Below are positions 11,690 through 24,419 of a DNA stretch of 64,000 nucleotides, one piece after another. A model generated the notes under the pieces. It ran no database searches. It saw nothing but the letters and a program-made list of their open reading frames with translations, and was not told where the DNA came from. Source of the stretch: Myrica gale (Eukaryota; Streptophyta; Magnoliopsida; Fagales; Myricaceae). The translations under genes and the position numbers were made by a program. Every line of letters starts with the position of its first letter. The first letter of the stretch is position 1. Where the stretch lies: contig OZ005601.1 of NCBI GenBank assembly GCA_963930655.1, positions 18,964,001-19,028,000 on the forward strand, read 5' to 3'.

Positions 11690-12731
11690 GTAAATAAGGT
11701 CACCATTTGTAAGTAATTCTCTCGTTTAGTGGATTAGTTAACCAGTTGTGAGCTCGGAGTGGTTTCGCCCTCTTGCAGGAGTTCCGCAAAGTGTTTACCA
11801 CATCGTAAACAATCTTCTGTGTTCTTTGTGTTGTGTTGTGATTGTTTCTATTCTATACCGCTTCTAAATTGCTTGATTGATTTATCTAATTTCGAGTTTG
11901 GATGATTTTTACCTCTTGATTGATTGATTTATCTAACTTCGTAAACAAGGTCACCATTTGTAACTGATTCTCACATTTAGTGGATTAGTTAACTAATTGT
12001 GAATCTTGGCTCAAAATATTATTCTGCATAACAAGTGTTTGTGGTAAAGTTTAGGTGATGAATGATTATTGTCCTTGCATAGAATTAACGGACATATTGT
12101 AAATCTATACAGATTCAACTCATTGATTCTATTCGGATTTTTTTTGGATTTCCACATTATGGTGTGTTAGATTGTGCTATAATTTTTAATTTACCATTCC
12201 CCCTCCCCTCTAGGTAAGTTTAGAGTCTAAACCGTGTCCCGAGAGAAGTATTAGAGCCATACATCACTCTCTGACCCATTTAGTTCCTAGATGAACAAGT
12301 GTCAATCTTTCTTGGTACATCCTTTTTTTTATGGAAGAAACTTCGCATATTGGAAGATTCAAATGAGAGCCTTTTTAAACGCTATGGATGAGAAAGTTTG
12401 GAATTCAATTGAAAATGGTTGGTCAAAACCCACAGTTTCTGTTGAAGAAGAAACTAAACTAAAAGAATTGTCTTCTTGGACAAAAAATGAGCTTGATAAG
12501 TGTAATATGAACACCAAAGGTGTTCTTGCCATTTTCATGGCTATATCACCCGAAGAGTTCAAAAGAGTCTCTATGTGTGACACGGCTAGGGATGCATGAG
12601 ACATTCGTGAAACAACTCATGAGAGAACAAAAATTGTTAAGGCTTTTAAACTTCAAATATTAACTACTAAGTTTGGAAAAAATAGAATGAAAGAGGATGA
12701 AACATCTAATGAGTTTTTTGGAAAATTTAAT

Positions 12732-15700
12732 TGTCACGTCCCATGCGAGTACTTACTCCCTAGGCTATTTATAGAGATAGTATGTACACAGGCGGAGATT
12801 ATTGCACAAACTATTCCAATAAACCCTCAACTCTTTGACCTTGAAAATCTTAGTGGAAAATTTATTTGAAAATATTGTTGTGATTAGTAATTAGAAAAAC
12901 GTGTTAAGGAAATATCGCAATTTAGGGAAAGGACGACGGTAAATCAACTTCTGTTAAGTGGTTTCAAAGAGTTTCATAATATAAAATCTTTAGTATAAAT
13001 GAAAGCTCAATAATATATAAAAATGGGGAAATAAGACATAAGAAAAGAAAGAAATACTCGAAACAGTAAATACACATTTTCAATACTAGACATGATTTTC
13101 CAAAACACGTCCTTCACGAGGACTACAAAAAGGCTTAGTAAGTACAAAGGTGAGAGCTTCCCAAAGCTCACCATGCCATTACAACCATGTTTTAAAAGCA
13201 GAAAATACATCGTAAGATAAATTTAACAAAATGAACTGCATCTAAGCTAGGGTCCACTAGTCCTCTGCATTAATATCAGAGGTAGGATCTATAACACCGG
13301 TCTAAGGTGAGACACGACTACCCTCTGCCGACAGGGTCGGTGGAACGAGGTTGAGACTAAGGAACTTTGAGGGTACATCGATCAAACCAAAATCCTCTAA
13401 TCGGGGTAGTGAGAGTAATGAAGGTCCCTTGAGTTACCAGTGGGGCTCGTGCTCCACCAGTATCTCGAAAGTGTCTGAAACTCATGTTCAGATTTTCGAG
13501 ATCCAAAGTCTGCTCACTCTTGAAACAGCTTCATCTTCAGTATCCACGACGACACATACAAAGATACAAAATATAAACGGGGTGAGTCCTACTAACTCAG
13601 TAAGTTCAGGAAGGGGGCCATGCTAAAACAAATATAATTCATGCCTTGGAATTAGTATCAGTGCAATCATTTCAAGTCATAGAAACAATATAGAGAATGC
13701 ATGCAATTCAATTAAAATGCATTTTCTCATCATATGATACCCTGAGGTATTCCCGGTGTCTACTCTGTTCACGCCCAGAGTCGGGTTTTGCGTCCCTCCC
13801 TTCCTCGTGGGATTGTCTCATGCCACCAACACCAAGATCTTTAAAAACGACGTTGTAGCACCCAGAAGAAGCTCACCCACTCCCTGTAGTGGGGGTTGCA
13901 CTCTTCATGTAAGCCTCATACCGTAACTCATTCTTCGGGAATCACCACGCAAGCTTAGAGTTCCTCACATTTGTTTTCCCTCTTTTGAAGTGAATACAAT
14001 GAATGCACGGATATCATTCATGTGCAAAGTACACATCACATGATATGACTTAAAAACACAAACCAATAAAGTACTTGTAATTTCAATGCATAAACTATTA
14101 AAAATGCAAATTTCAGAAATTAAATCCGCAACTGAATTTAAAATACTCAATCAATTTCTGTGTCATATTGTTTCAATCAATGGACCCTTTTTTCCTTAAA
14201 AAAAGAATTAATAAACTTTAGCCTTTTATAATACTAATTAAAGAATTAAACATGAAATTTATAATTAAATATTAATCCTGCCCTAGATCTCCAAATGAAG
14301 GCTTATTGGGCCTCTTTAGACCCTATTGGGCTATCCCTAAAGTTTCAAAGTGTTTTGTGCTTGTTTAGGATTAAAGGTCTTAAAGTCCATTTAGGCCGCT
14401 AGACGGGCTTTGTGATTTAAGCCCCTAATTCTATTCGGTTTGGACTCAAATTTCGGATTCCCCATCTAATTTTCATTATCTACACAGCCATAAAGTATTT
14501 TTCCGTTTGGATTTTTTTCTCCAAACATTTTGTATGAAATGCCGAAACTGCCCCTAAAGACCTCCAAGGACATTTGCGACCTTTTCTTACATTATTTTTG
14601 GCTGAAATTTTTACAGAGACGTCCTAAGTACTTATAAAACCTATATGAAAAGTTTCATCCAAAAATTCAAAGGTATATATTTGGGTCATTTTGGATAGCA
14701 AGCATTTTTTTTTTAATAAAACCCTGAAATAACCTCTTGCATGTTATAGATCTTACATCACTATGCCTTTAAATCCATGATCCACTCACCTTACTCATAT
14801 AATTATAGTCACAACAGACATATGGTGAGAAAATAGCAAGAAAAATGCATGCAAACAATGATCAATGTCACAACCCTCACAAAATCATGCATTTGATGAC
14901 ATTTGCAAAATATGCAACTTGTAAACTTTATCTTTGATTTCTTTCAGCTCCCTTCTATGGCCATACTTCACCATTCCTTTATCAAAACACAAAATTGTCA
15001 TTCGGCCATCACCAAGGCCTCCATTTTGTGTTATTTAATAACAAACATATGAGATATACATCATTAGAGCAATAGATATTAAGTGCAAAACTTCCAGCAA
15101 CATCCATGGCAAATCCGTGGCCTCTTTTCCTACAAAAATCAATGCTTTGGCCATTGATGTGACTTACAACTCCTTTAGATCATATCAAATATGCACAACA
15201 ACCATTTTCAGCAAAGAATCATGAGAAAAATCAAAGTTTTTAACATGCAAACATTTCTCATACATAATCTCATATTGTTCATCCTTTCTATACCTTTATT
15301 TCTTGCATCTAGTTTTTAAAACATCCTATAGATTCAAACAACAAGCTAAATGAATTCAAAACGTATCTTCCCCAACTCAATGCAGAAAAGACTACCCCTT
15401 ACCTTGCTAGTGGGATAAGTTTTCCTTGAAGGCTCTACAAAAATCTTAGGGAAAGAAATCTCACGTTAGAACATATAAAGAAAATGAAGAGGGCAGGAGA
15501 AAAAATAGAGGAGAATTCTTGGCCGTGGCCGAATGCTACCTCACAATGGCCATATTTTCTTTTCTTTTCTTACCCTTTTTTCTCCTTCTTTCTTTCTTCT
15601 TCTCCCTCTTCTTTCTTCATCTCCAAACTCCCTCTCTCCCTCCTCCCTCTCTTCTATAACTCGGCACTTTCAAGGGGAACAAATGACTTGTACGGTTTTG

Positions 15701-16516
15701 TTTTGGTTTTCAAAAAGCCTAAGTCATCATTTAGTCAAAGGTAGCTACAACAAGCAAGCTTCTTATGTGGCTACATCGTGGCAAGGGCAGCAAGTCACTA
15801 TTAAAGGTCATGTTGACCTCTCTAAATCACAAAATCACTTGCACTTTTTGTTGTTGACCATTTTATTAATGGGACAAAAAAGAAACAATGGCCAATGGGA
15901 ATTCAAGGGCAGCCGTGGAATTATGATAGGATTTTCATGCTAATTAATCACATTAAGCTAGGTAATGAACATGTAGAAATTAATCTAAGTTAGGAGAAAG
16001 GTATAAAAATTAAATTAATCTAGGAAGGTACCAAAACTAATGATGGGAGAAATTTTAAATCATTCATGTAGCATTATTTTAAATTTTGGGATGTAAGCTA
16101 AAAAAAATTAAGCAATGAAAAATAATTCAATAGAATATATATATATATATATACACTATATGAGTACTTGAGTAATTACAACCTCTCGAATATGTCTAAT
16201 TAAAAAGCAAGATAATAATGAGAATTTTAATAATGAAACTAAATTCTCTACTAATTGACTAATGCATGTAAAAATGAAATAATATAAAATGTAAGAACTG
16301 GAATTGCTCATAAAAGAAAAATATTCGAATTATCAAGATCTATAACGAAATGTAAATACCTAACTAAATAATAAGATAAATAAAATATTTAGCAAGAATA
16401 TTGAAAATCACTTAAACTTGTCAAGGAAATAATTATGACTAGAAAATCCAAAACATTATCATTAACAAACTTAAATATGTCAAGTACTTGAAAGTAAGGA
16501 GGGGTGTCACATTAAT
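12732..16516. mobile_element. Probable solo LTR of a Ty3/gypsy-type element
   Basis: A 3.8-kb noncoding block begins with tgtcacgtccc (12,737) and ends with ggggtgtcaca (to 16,511), giving the TG...CA ends and short inverted termini usual for an LTR. It is flanked by ttaat on both sides, a 5-bp target duplication. There are no gag or pol frames. It splits the copia gag region, so it is younger than that relic. The length would be long for an LTR, so a non-coding element of the LARD type is the alternative. Family assignment is inference. Confidence 0.5.
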
Positions 16517-16589
16517 GATATTGTAAACTCTAGTTTATGTCTTGAAGAAAGGATTCTCGACACAAAGGTTCACTACAAAAAAAATGACT

Positions 16590-18400
16590 TTTAACAGTGG
16601 ACTTTTTAACGGTGGTCGCTAAAAACGCCGCTGAAAGTCACCTATAGCGGCATTTTTTAAAAACACTACTAAAAAACCGCTGTCAAAACTATTTTGACTT
16701 TTAACAGCGGTCTTTTTAACGGCGGTCGATAAAAACGCAGCTGAAAGTCACCTATAGCGGCGCTTTGTTTGACCGTCATTAAAAAGACCGCTGTTACAAG
16801 TAAAAAGAGTTTTGGCAGCGGTTTTTTAGCGGCGTTTTTAGCGACCGCCGTTAATAGTCAAAAGAGTTTTGACAGCGGTTTTTTAGCGGCGTTTTTAAAA
16901 AGCGCCGATATAAGTGACTTTCAGCGGCGTTTTTATCGACCGTCATTAAAAAGACCGCTGTTAAAAGTCAAAAGAGTTTTGGCAGCGGTTTTTTAGCGGC
17001 GTTTTTAAGAAGCGCCGCTATAGGTGACTTTCAATGGCGTTTTTAGCGACCGCCGTTAAAAAGACCGCTGTTAAAAATCAACGAAGTTTTTAACAGCGGT
17101 CTATTTAATGACGTTTTTAAAAAGCGCCGCTGTAGGTGACTTGCAGTAGCGTTTTGTAGAGACCGCCGTTAAGAAGACAGCTGTTAAAAATCAACGAAGT
17201 TTTGACAGGCAGTAGCGTTTTGTAGAGACCGCCGTTAAGAAGACCGCTGTTAAAAATCAACGAAGTTTTGACAGCGGTCTTTTAGTGGCGTTTTTAAAAA
17301 GCGCCGCTATAGGTGACTTTCAGCGGCGTTTTTAGCGACCGCCGTTAAAAAGACCGCTATTAAAAATTAACGAAGTTTTTAACAGCGGTCTTTTTAACGA
17401 CGTTTTTAGAAAGCGTCGCTGTAGGTGACTTTCAATGGCGTTTTTAGCGACCGCTGTTTAAAAGACCGCTGTTAAAAATCAACAAAATTTTCAACAGTGG
17501 TCTTTTTAACGACGGTCTCTGCAAAATGCCACTGCAAGTCACCTACAACGACGCTTTTTAAAAACGTCGTTAAAAAGACCGCTGTTAAAAGTCAAAAGAA
17601 TTTTGGCAGTATTTTTTAGCGGCTTTTTTAAAAAGCACCGCTATAGGTGACTTTTTAACAGCAGTCTTCTTAATGGCGGTCGCTAAAAACGCCGCTGAAA
17701 GTCACCTATAGAGGCGCTTTTTTGACCGTCGTTAAAAAGACCGCTGTTAAAAGTCAAAAGAGTTTTGGCAGCGGTTTTTTAGCGGCGTTTTTAAAAAATC
17801 ACAGGCGTTTTTAGACAACAGTTTTCTAGCAGCGTTTTTAAAAACGCTGGCGTTTCTCCCGATTTTCAACCGCGGTTTTTTAAAAATGCCAACGTTTCTC
17901 CTGATTTTCAACAATGATTTTTTAGCCTCGTTTTTAAAAACGCTGTCGTTTCTCCGCTTATAGCAGTGGTTGTTTAGCAGGGTTTTAAAAAATGCTGGCG
18001 TTTCTCCTGATTTTCAACAGCGTTTTTGTAGCGGCGTTTTTAAAACTGTTGGCATAGTCCAAAAAGTGGGCTATAGACCGCTACTATAGCCCAAAAAACA
18101 CTGGTATGGGCCAAAATACCTACTATACCAGCATTTTTTAGCCAGCGTTTTTTTATGTGAAAAGTCTGTGTTAGCTTTTTTTGTGTATGTGGCCACATTA
18201 TTAAAATACCACTAATTTTTTCCTGTATTTTTCTAAACATGCTTTTTTAAACAGTAAGACAAATTTAACATCGGTCGTTTTAACAACGGTCATAAAAAGT
18301 GCCGCTATAGGTGACTTTCAACGGTGTTTTTCAAGACCGTTGTTAAAAGACAATGAAATTATTTAACAACGGTAAAAAAAGCGTCACTATAAGTGACTTT
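16590..18400. repeat. CACTA left subterminal repeat array
   Basis: Dozens of degenerate copies of gcggcgttttta / aaaaacgccgct and of agaccgctgttaaaa occur in both orientations, forming many nested hairpins. Such arrays bind the element's TNPA-type protein in En/Spm. The 16,769-16,996 open frame here is a by-product of the array. The inner end (18,170-18,240) matches 22,680-22,740 in inverse, so the two arrays form one large inverted repeat. Confidence 0.8.
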
Positions 18401-18699
18401 AAGCTACACTTGTTATGACTGCGGTAAAAAAAAATGTTATAAATTTTTTATATTTATATATTATATGTCAGTATATATACAAAGTATGTAAAGAATTAAT
18501 AAACCTTCTATACAAGCACAACCTAAAAAAATTACTTGGTTAATTCAATACCAATGAAGTCGTTATTGTATAGTTTAGAAAACATCTATTATCATACTTA
18601 TAATGAGCATATATATTTTGAATAATTAGTAATATAATACTATTTAACTATTACATATTATTTAATTTCAAACAAAAATATATTATGAGATTAGCTTAT

Positions 18700-19290
18700 G
18701 AAATTAAAGTACATAACTTAATATATGGTCTTAGAGGCTATGATTTAGTCATATATATAAAGTACTTAGGTTAATTAGCACATATATATCATGTATATAT
18801 ATATATATATATATAGTATAATATATATAATGTATTGTGACAACAATATTATATGTAATTTTTTTTTACTACAATGTAATATGTATAAGTATATAAGTGT
18901 ACCGACATATATTGTGACTCAATTTATTTTAATTAAGATTATTATTACTAGTACCAATGCATGCTACAATGTGTATACAATAATAAAATAGTAATTAAAA
19001 TAAATATATGACTAAAAGTCCCCGTTGATATGTTTATATTTAGTAATAACAAAATAAATTTTTTTATTGTGATATAAATATTTAATCCCTCCCTCCCTCT
19101 TCATCTTTTATTCTCCGCTCGAAATCTCTCTTCCTCTTCATCTTCATCAAACGCTCTCCCTCTCCGTCAAAATCTCTTTTAGTACATAACTTAATATATA
19201 GTCTTAGACGCTATGATTTAGTCATTGTGTATATAGGTACATACATCTAAAGTACTTAGGTTAATTAGCACATACCATGTATATGATAAA
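18700..19290. repeat. ~100-bp direct repeat inside the CACTA element
   Basis: The sequence from agtacataacttaatatat through aggttaattagcacata occurs at about 18,705-18,802 and again at about 19,182-19,282 with small differences. Between the copies lie (TA)n runs, including 18,793-18,816, and CT-rich sequence. No gene. Confidence 0.7.
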
Positions 19291-19756
19291 CACATATAAC
19301 AAATCATGCAATGTTTAAATACTATTACAATTGATCTTAATTTACTAAAAATATGTATATAACTTATTATTAAAAAAACTGAAAACGAACGAAATCAGTT
19401 TTATATTAAGATATAATATAGATTCAAAGCTATAACTATTGGACGAAGAAAACATAAAATACGAGAGGAAAATTTTCCTTTAGTCAAAACCTTTAGCGCC
19501 AAAGTTTTCCGCCAAATTTTCCTTTAGCGCCAAAGTTTATCCTAATACAAACCCACTTAGCTTATTTTCATTTAGCGCCTTCTCTCTCCTTTCCCACCCA
19601 TTCTCTCATCTGACCAGCCCCTCGTCTGAAATCTCTCTTCCGATATAACCCCAAACGCTACCGTTTGAGGTTTTACGACTTTCATTGTTTGGCCTAGAAG
19701 TTCCTGCAAAATCACTCGCTGAAGAAGTAGAAGGGAAGAGGATCAGAGAGGGAAAA

Positions 19757-20141
19757 ATGGAGGCACCGAAGACTATAGCACGCGAAATTGGAGAGACCCA
19801 AAACGATGCGCTTCGATTTGGACTCCATGGCGTCAAGAGTGACATCGTTGGATCTCATCCTCTTGACTCTGTTTGCCAATCTGTATTCACTCTCTCTCCC
19901 TGCTATCTAATTTCTCAGTTGTCACAACTTTTCATTGGAACAAATGGAGCGAAGCTTCTGTGTCATTCTAGCTATATGACTTACTGATTTTGTATTTTTT
20001 ATGTTGATATTTTTATTATTATTTGTTTGGGGGGTGTTAGGCATCGAGGACACAGGAGGAGATGAAGAGGAATATCTTGAGGAACACATATGGAAGTGCG
20101 TTTCTACTAAACATGGATCTTGACAAACAAATTCTTTCTCG
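19757..20141 (+). pseudogene. Captured UMP1 proteasome-maturation exons 1-2
   Basis: Exon 1 (19,757-19,882) starts MEAPKTIAREIGETQNDALR and continues with FGLHGVKSDIVGSHPLDSV. Exon 2 (20,041-20,141) reads EEMKRNILRNTYGSAF and MDLDKQILSR. This is the highly conserved N-terminal half of UMP1/POMP, the chaperone that completes 20S proteasome assembly. GT donors and the AG acceptor are kept and both exons are open, but the remaining exons are missing, so a full UMP1 cannot be made. About 200 bp before the ATG look like the gene's own leader. The region lies inside a CACTA element. Whether it is transcribed is unknown. Confidence 0.85.
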
Positions 20142-20901
20142 GTATGCCTTTTTGATTCCTTGTTTATTGATCGCTTTACGATCCCACTGAATTTCAAAAA
20201 GTATTAAAGAGCTTGCCTATGGTGAAAAAATTATTTGGGAATTTTTTCTATTGGTGGTTATCATTGAATCATTTAAGCCTATGTGGGTTATGCTGGAATG
20301 CAAAAGCTTAGTGCCCTGGGAATAATATGCGTAACCAGGGAGACTTTAAATGCCCATCTGTTTGGTCTATGGAATCTCCTATATACGGAGACATTGACTT
20401 GGTATGCTTTAAACTTCGCTTGGAGTCCTCTTTGCTTCGTGTAGGTTATTGAGAAATGGGGATTGGGTTTGTCACAGAAGAAGCAGATTTCGTGCAAAAT
20501 CTTTTGTTTCTGTATGTAGGTAGCAACTTCTTCAATGTCCTCCTTGGCAAGACTTCTTCAATGGGCCTATATTTGCAGCTCCATTTCTCTGTTGGTCTGT
20601 TAGTTTGTGGTTTTTGCGTCACTTGATCGTTTCGATTTCTCTGTTGGTCTTGCATACTGAATGTACTACGCCAAGGCTTTTGGTGCACAAGCTAATGTTA
20701 CAAGAATCTGTCCTATTAGTTTCCTCGGTGCCTGTATAGATTGCTATGTGAGTGGCATCCCGAGATATTGCAAGCAATGCATAATAAAAGAAGAAAGAGT
20801 TGCTTAGTGAACTGTTGAAAGTCTAGACACCTTGGAGTGCACCGGTGTTGATTTTGCTTGATCTCTCTCTCTCTCTTCAAAAACATGACTTTTGCTTGTA
20901 G

Positions 20902-21227
20902 GTGATGAAATGGATAGCATTTGCCGACAGCGTTCCACTAGATTCTAAGTCATGCTTTGGAGTTCTCAATGGATTGAATGATGACTTGGCTTTGAAGTCT
21001 GTACTTTTGGGGAATGGACTAAAACCTTCCGAAGCTGATGTTATTGTGTTTTCAGTGCTACATCCTTTACTGGAAGGGAATTTGACACTCCATTCAGCTT
21101 AAAGGCCTTTGGCCTCACAGAAGTGAAGTTCTAATGATTTCTGTGTCTTTATAAATGCTAGATCGGCCTTCCGAAAGAAGAGAAGGAAAAGTTACCACAT
21201 GTAATGAGATGGATGGATTACATCCAG
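20902..21227 (+). pseudogene. Captured Arc1p/AIMP1-like exons
   Basis: An exon starting at 20,902 after ttgcttgtag reads VMKWIAFADSVPLDSK then LNDDLALKSVLLGNGLKPSE and ADVIVFSVLHP. A second exon (21,162-21,227), bounded by ctag and gtaagg, reads IGLPKEEKEKLPHVMRWMDY. This fits the GST-like N-terminal domain of the plant OB-fold tRNA-binding protein related to Arc1p/AIMP1 (At2g40660-like, from memory), which joins aminoacyl-tRNA synthetases. The tRNA-binding OB domain is missing. The donor of the first exon is unclear. It is a fragment, downstream of and in the same direction as the UMP1 exons. Confidence 0.65.
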
Positions 21228-22408
21228 GTAAGGTCAAATCCAGATTAGTTTCAGTTATTTCAATCTGTACGTTTTTGATAGCCTCCTAAATTTTGTTACC
21301 TAATGTTCTAATGTTCTCGTTAGATACAGATATATTGTCTCATTTGTTTAGCATTTTTTTGGTGCTATGAATTGGGCCCACTTCAATTATTTCTCATACT
21401 TGATGGCTGTATGCAATGATCTGAGGAATACAAATGTTTGTTGATTACAAAAATAATGGTGTAAAAAAGGTGTCAATGAAGTGAGCAGTCATTATGCACT
21501 AACCTCTACTCTATGGAAATGTTTAGGCTGTGTCTCAGTCATTTGGGTTACTGGTATTGTTAGTGCTTGAGTACTGGCAAAATTTCGTACCGAATTTCCC
21601 CTCTAGGTGTTAATAGGGTCTAATCCGGAATTTTCATGATACATTAGGGAAAACTGGCTACATCTCATTGAAGGGCAATGATAAATTTTTGAGCCAACGA
21701 GTAGTCCTAATATATTCATGTTGCTCAGTAATAAAGAATTGTTAGATGAAAAAAAGTTGGTTAATTAGTCGCTAGATGCCAGAGTCTTTTAATTGTGGCC
21801 TGGACATGGCATTATTTGACCATCACTTTTGAATCTTTCAGAAAGAAAATAAAATTGCTTTCCAGGTATCTGGCTGCTTCTACAGTGAGTAGATGAAGGA
21901 AAAAGAAAATTGCTACTATAAGCATTATTTTGAAATACCTCTCAGCAAAAACTGTAGGTGAGTTTTTTTATATCTGTAGGCAGAGCGTGGTTGATGATGT
22001 GCAATTCTGCTATATGGACTTGTATGCTGCGACATCTCGTTGTGATGATGCAATCTTATCTTGTCATGTTTTTAGCCTATGTGTACATCATGTTGGTCTT
22101 GCATTATGACATCTAGATATGCATCAGAATTGTGCTCTACTCTCTGTGCCCCTTACCTTCTAAGCCGACTGGGATGTATGTTGTTATTTTTTTTTTACAC
22201 ACACATCACGTTGGCATATTCTGTGGGCCGATAGGGCCAAGTCGGAGCGTTCATGGACAAGCCTGCCTTGATGGGGTCTGGGGGCATTGCCCTCGGGGGA
22301 TATTTTTTGACCCGTTTTATCTAGAGTTGCTTATAGCCTTATATACGAGTAGATATTTTGTTTACATAAATATTTTGTTTATTTCTATTTCTCATTTGAT
22401 ATTGCAGG

Positions 22409-22482
22409 AATTCAAGATAGAGGATGTTGATGTGTCAAAGAGGAAGATTTTAATTGGTCTTTGCTTATTGTGTTGTATTTAA
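22409..22482 (+). other. Candidate exon, origin unknown
   Basis: After an acceptor-like gatattgcag the frame reads EFKIEDVDVSKRKILIG and then stops. The charged, non-repetitive composition looks like coding sequence, unlike the AT-rich surroundings. It may be a third captured exon or the 3' end of a chimeric transcript. I do not recognise the source gene. Confidence 0.25.
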
Positions 22483-22679
22483 ATATTTTAGTCGGTCCTT
22501 ACTTATTGTTATTTTATATTAGAAATTTGTTATTTTTTAGATTACTTGTAGAGATTCTAGTGTTTGTTGTAAAATATTATTAATCAATGATTAAGAGATT
22601 CTTGTTTTATTATCTTTGTTCTTTACGTTTTTACATCTATTAAATTATATTTATTAAAATAAATTTGTATTACCAATTA

Positions 22680-23777
22680 AAAAAGCATATATAGGAAAAT
22701 ATAGGAAAAAATTAGTGGTGTTTTAAAAATGCTGGAACATACCAAAAAAAAAAGCTGCAAACCACTGTCATTTCTATAAGTGGCATCTGATCGTCGCTAT
22801 AGCCCTCTTTTTAGACTATTTCAGCGGTTTTAAAAACGCCACTAAAAAAACGCTGTTGTAAATCAGGACAAACGTCAGCGTTTTATACAAACGACGCTAA
22901 AAAATCGCTGTTGGAAATCAGGAGAAACGCCAGCGTTTTTAAAAACGCTGCTAAAAAACCGCTGCTGTAAGAGGGGAAATGACAGCGTTTTTTAAAACGC
23001 CGCTAAAAAACCGCCGCTAAAAGAGGGAAACGTCAGGCGTTTTTAAAAAAACCACTAAAAAACAGCTGTTGAAAATCAGGAGAAACGCTAGCGTTTTTAA
23101 AACCGCTACTATAAGCGGGGAAACGCCAGCGTTTTTAAAAACGACGCAAAAAAATCACTGCTAAAAGTGGGAAACGTCAGCGTTTTAAAAATGCCGCTGA
23201 AAAACCGCTATTGAAAATCAGGAGAAACGCAGCTAAAAAACCGCTGCTATAAGCGGGGAAACGCCAACGTTTTTAAAAACGCCACTAAAAAATCGCAGCT
23301 AAAAGCGGGGAAACGTCAGCGTTTTTAAAAACGTCGCTAAAAAACTGCTGCTGGAAATCATGAGAAACGCCAGCATTTTTAAAAAAACGCCGCTAAAAAA
23401 CGCTGCTATAAGCGTGGAAACGCCTGCATTTTTAAAAACGCCGCTAAAAAACCGCCGTTAAAAATCAAGAGAAACACTAGCTTTTTTAAAAACGCTGCTA
23501 TAAGTTGGGAAACGCCAGCACTTTTTTAAATTGCCGCTAAAAAAACACTGTTGTAAGCTGTGGCATTACCAGCGGTTTAAAAACGCCGCTAAGTGACCGC
23601 TGTTAAAAGGTAGGGAATCACCAGCGTTTATGAAAAACGCCGTTGAAGACATTCGCCGATGGAGAAAATACAGCGGTTGGAAAACGCCGGTAAAAAACCG
23701 CTGGTAAAAGTTTAGCTGCGTTTTTTGGACTTTTGCAAGCGGTTTTGCGACCGCTGTTGTATCCTCTCTTTTTTAGT
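22680..23777. repeat. CACTA right subterminal repeat array
   Basis: Copies of gtttttaaaaacgccgctaa and aaaccgctgctataagcg repeat to within about 20 bp of the terminus. The array is the inverse counterpart of 16,590-18,400. Confidence 0.8.
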
Positions 23778-24419
23778 GATTGTTAGAAAAGTGTCGAGAT
23801 CTCTACCCGAGATGTTTAGATCAAAACTGGCTGCAATAGATGAAAGCAAGGATATTGATCAACTCAAAATAGAAGAGTTAGCAGGTTCTCCACAAACTTA
23901 TAAACTCGGTCCTTTTTTTCTAAAAAGAACAAATCTATTACTTTAAAATCAATTAGTTATGCGACTAAATAATTTTTTGATGATGATAACAATGTTGCCT
24001 TATTTGTGAAAATATTTTGTACAATTTTCAGGTTCAAGAAAGGAAGAAAATGGCCAAATAAAAAACACCAACAAAATTTTCAAACAAACCTAGCTGGAGC
24101 AATAAGGAAATAAGAGAAAGGAATGAAGCTAAATAAACTAGAGGCTAGTGGACTAAATAGGTAAGGTGTCATGAATGCAAGGGTTTCGGCCACATCAAAG
24201 CCGAGTGTCTTAATTACTTGAGGAAGTTCAAAGGTAAGACAATGAACACCTCTTTGAGTGATGATGAAACTGAATCTACAGCCACTAGTGATGATTCATC
24301 ATTATAAGAGAAGATAAATTTTGTCGTCGTAACATCTTTAGTTGATAGCTTAAATTATTTTGACATTAAGAGTGATGATCTCTCAGACTCATCACATGAG
24401 GATGTGAGTCCTAGTTTTC

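Larger units (their letters stand above)
16568..23780. mobile_element. 7.2-kb CACTA element with captured host exons
   Basis: The element starts with cactacaaaaaaaatgac (16,571) and ends with ctcttttttagtg (23,777). Flanks gtt (16,568-16,570) and att (23,778-23,780) are a 3-bp duplication with one difference. Both ends carry long arrays of a short motif (see the arrays at 16,590-18,400 and 22,720-23,770). No CACTA transposase (TNPD/TNP2) or TNPA frame is seen, so it is non-autonomous. Plus-strand exons of two host genes lie inside. It is inserted in copia gag sequence. Confidence 0.85.

Noticed and set aside
15484-15943. Plus-strand frames in the probable solo LTR
   Set aside because: Low-complexity composition and no motif; not called as genes.
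16590-18400. Regular short repeats that could be taken for a CRISPR-like or satellite array
   Set aside because: Copies are degenerate, occur in both orientations without unique spacers, and lie at the end of a CACTA element.
19757-20141. A functional UMP1 gene
   Set aside because: Only the first two exons exist and they lie inside a CACTA element with no downstream UMP1 exons before the element ends.
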